A stretch of DNA of 64,000 nt from Sulfitobacter sp. BSw21498 (GTDB lineage: Bacteria; Pseudomonadota; Alphaproteobacteria; Rhodobacterales; Rhodobacteraceae), in NCBI RefSeq assembly GCF_006064855.1, contig NZ_CP040753.1, positions 1,674,001 through 1,738,000 of the forward strand, in the 5' to 3' direction. Each line of letters begins with the position of its first letter. Within the stretch, counting starts at the first letter, position 1. Both the position numbers and the translations under genes were made by a program. Shown piece after piece: positions 63,916-64,000 of this stretch. The notes below the pieces were generated by a model. That model had not been told where the DNA came from and did not search any database. It saw only the letters and a program-made list of their open reading frames with translations.

Positions 63916-64000
63916 TTAGCTAAATTCCTTCTTTAAAGTTGCGGCGAGGCCCAAGCGTACCCGCAGTGTAATGCTGGCCACGACGATTGACGAATTGCGA
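63916..64000 (-). CDS. C-terminal tail of an unidentified upstream gene (partial)
   Basis: The minus strand is open from the window edge to a TAA at 63916-63918 and ends SIVVASITLRVRLG then LAATLKKEFS. This could be the last helix and tail of a membrane protein; copper-transporting P-type ATPases have a similar ending and would fit the context, but 27 residues are too few to decide. Confidence 0.45.
   Translation of the reverse strand, partial: RNSSIVVASITLRVRLGLAATLKKEFS

Overview
The window looks like a chromosomal segment of a marine alphaproteobacterium of the Roseobacter group (Rhodobacteraceae). The reasons are the high G+C, an FnrL-type regulator at the left end, TRAP, TTT and BCCT transporters typical of roseobacters, a GTTC-N7-GTTC alphaproteobacterial SOS box, and several small families common in that group (DUF2783, DUF3726, DUF3253). 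No rRNA, tRNA, CRISPR array or intact mobile element is visible. The species cannot be named from the sequence alone.

Layout. 0-3.5 kb: partial fnrL and a gntR-kynA-kynU operon for tryptophan breakdown, with a clear palindromic operator. 3.6-12.5 kb: mostly nitrogen and amino-acid functions (class II glutamine amidotransferase, poly-gamma-glutamate hydrolase-like protein, asparaginase, AGCS symporter), then two oxidoreductase/lactonase-like genes, a DMT exporter with an Lrp regulator, and a MarR regulator. 12.6-15.7 kb: a 1048-residue self-sufficient reductive dehalogenase (corrinoid/2x[4Fe-4S] dehalogenase fused to a flavin/NAD reductase and a [2Fe-2S] ferredoxin), divergent from marR across a palindromic operator. 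15.8-18.4 kb: metNIQ methionine ABC transporter. 18.5-20.3 kb: K+ channel and rlmF.

20.5-29.4 kb: one long aromatic-catabolism operon, hmgA-maiA-fahA-MBL protein-flavin monooxygenase-DUF2783-TRAP transporter. The monooxygenase plus 60-residue partner resembles the two-component 3-hydroxyphenylacetate 6-hydroxylase, so the operon probably imports a hydroxyphenylacetate-like compound, makes homogentisate and cleaves it to fumarate and acetoacetate. 29.5-37.3 kb: pabB with a Dabb protein, an alcohol dehydrogenase with a divergent LysR, an aldehyde dehydrogenase with a lipoamide-dehydrogenase-like flavoprotein, and an agmatinase-like ureohydrolase. 37.6-39.1 kb: an orphan sensor kinase.

39.2-47.2 kb is the best candidate for an undescribed system: lysR - aldehyde dehydrogenase - M19 'dipeptidase' lacking canonical metal ligands - BCCT transporter with an altered aromatic box - 567-residue unknown protein - DUF3726, with a divergent RidA gene. 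It reads as uptake and catabolism of a betaine-like nitrogen compound. 47.3-49.8 kb: LexA-controlled Y-family polymerase and small genes. 50-52 kb: LysR and a DUF481 outer-membrane protein. 52-58.2 kb: tctCBA carboxylate transporter, divergent tctDE two-component system and a third, overlapping periplasmic binding-protein gene. An internally deleted IS3-family transposase (58.4-59.1 kb) separates this from a copper-resistance segment (copA, copB, cytochrome c and the tail of a further gene) that runs to the right edge and contains a gene-poor, palindrome-bearing stretch near 63 kb.
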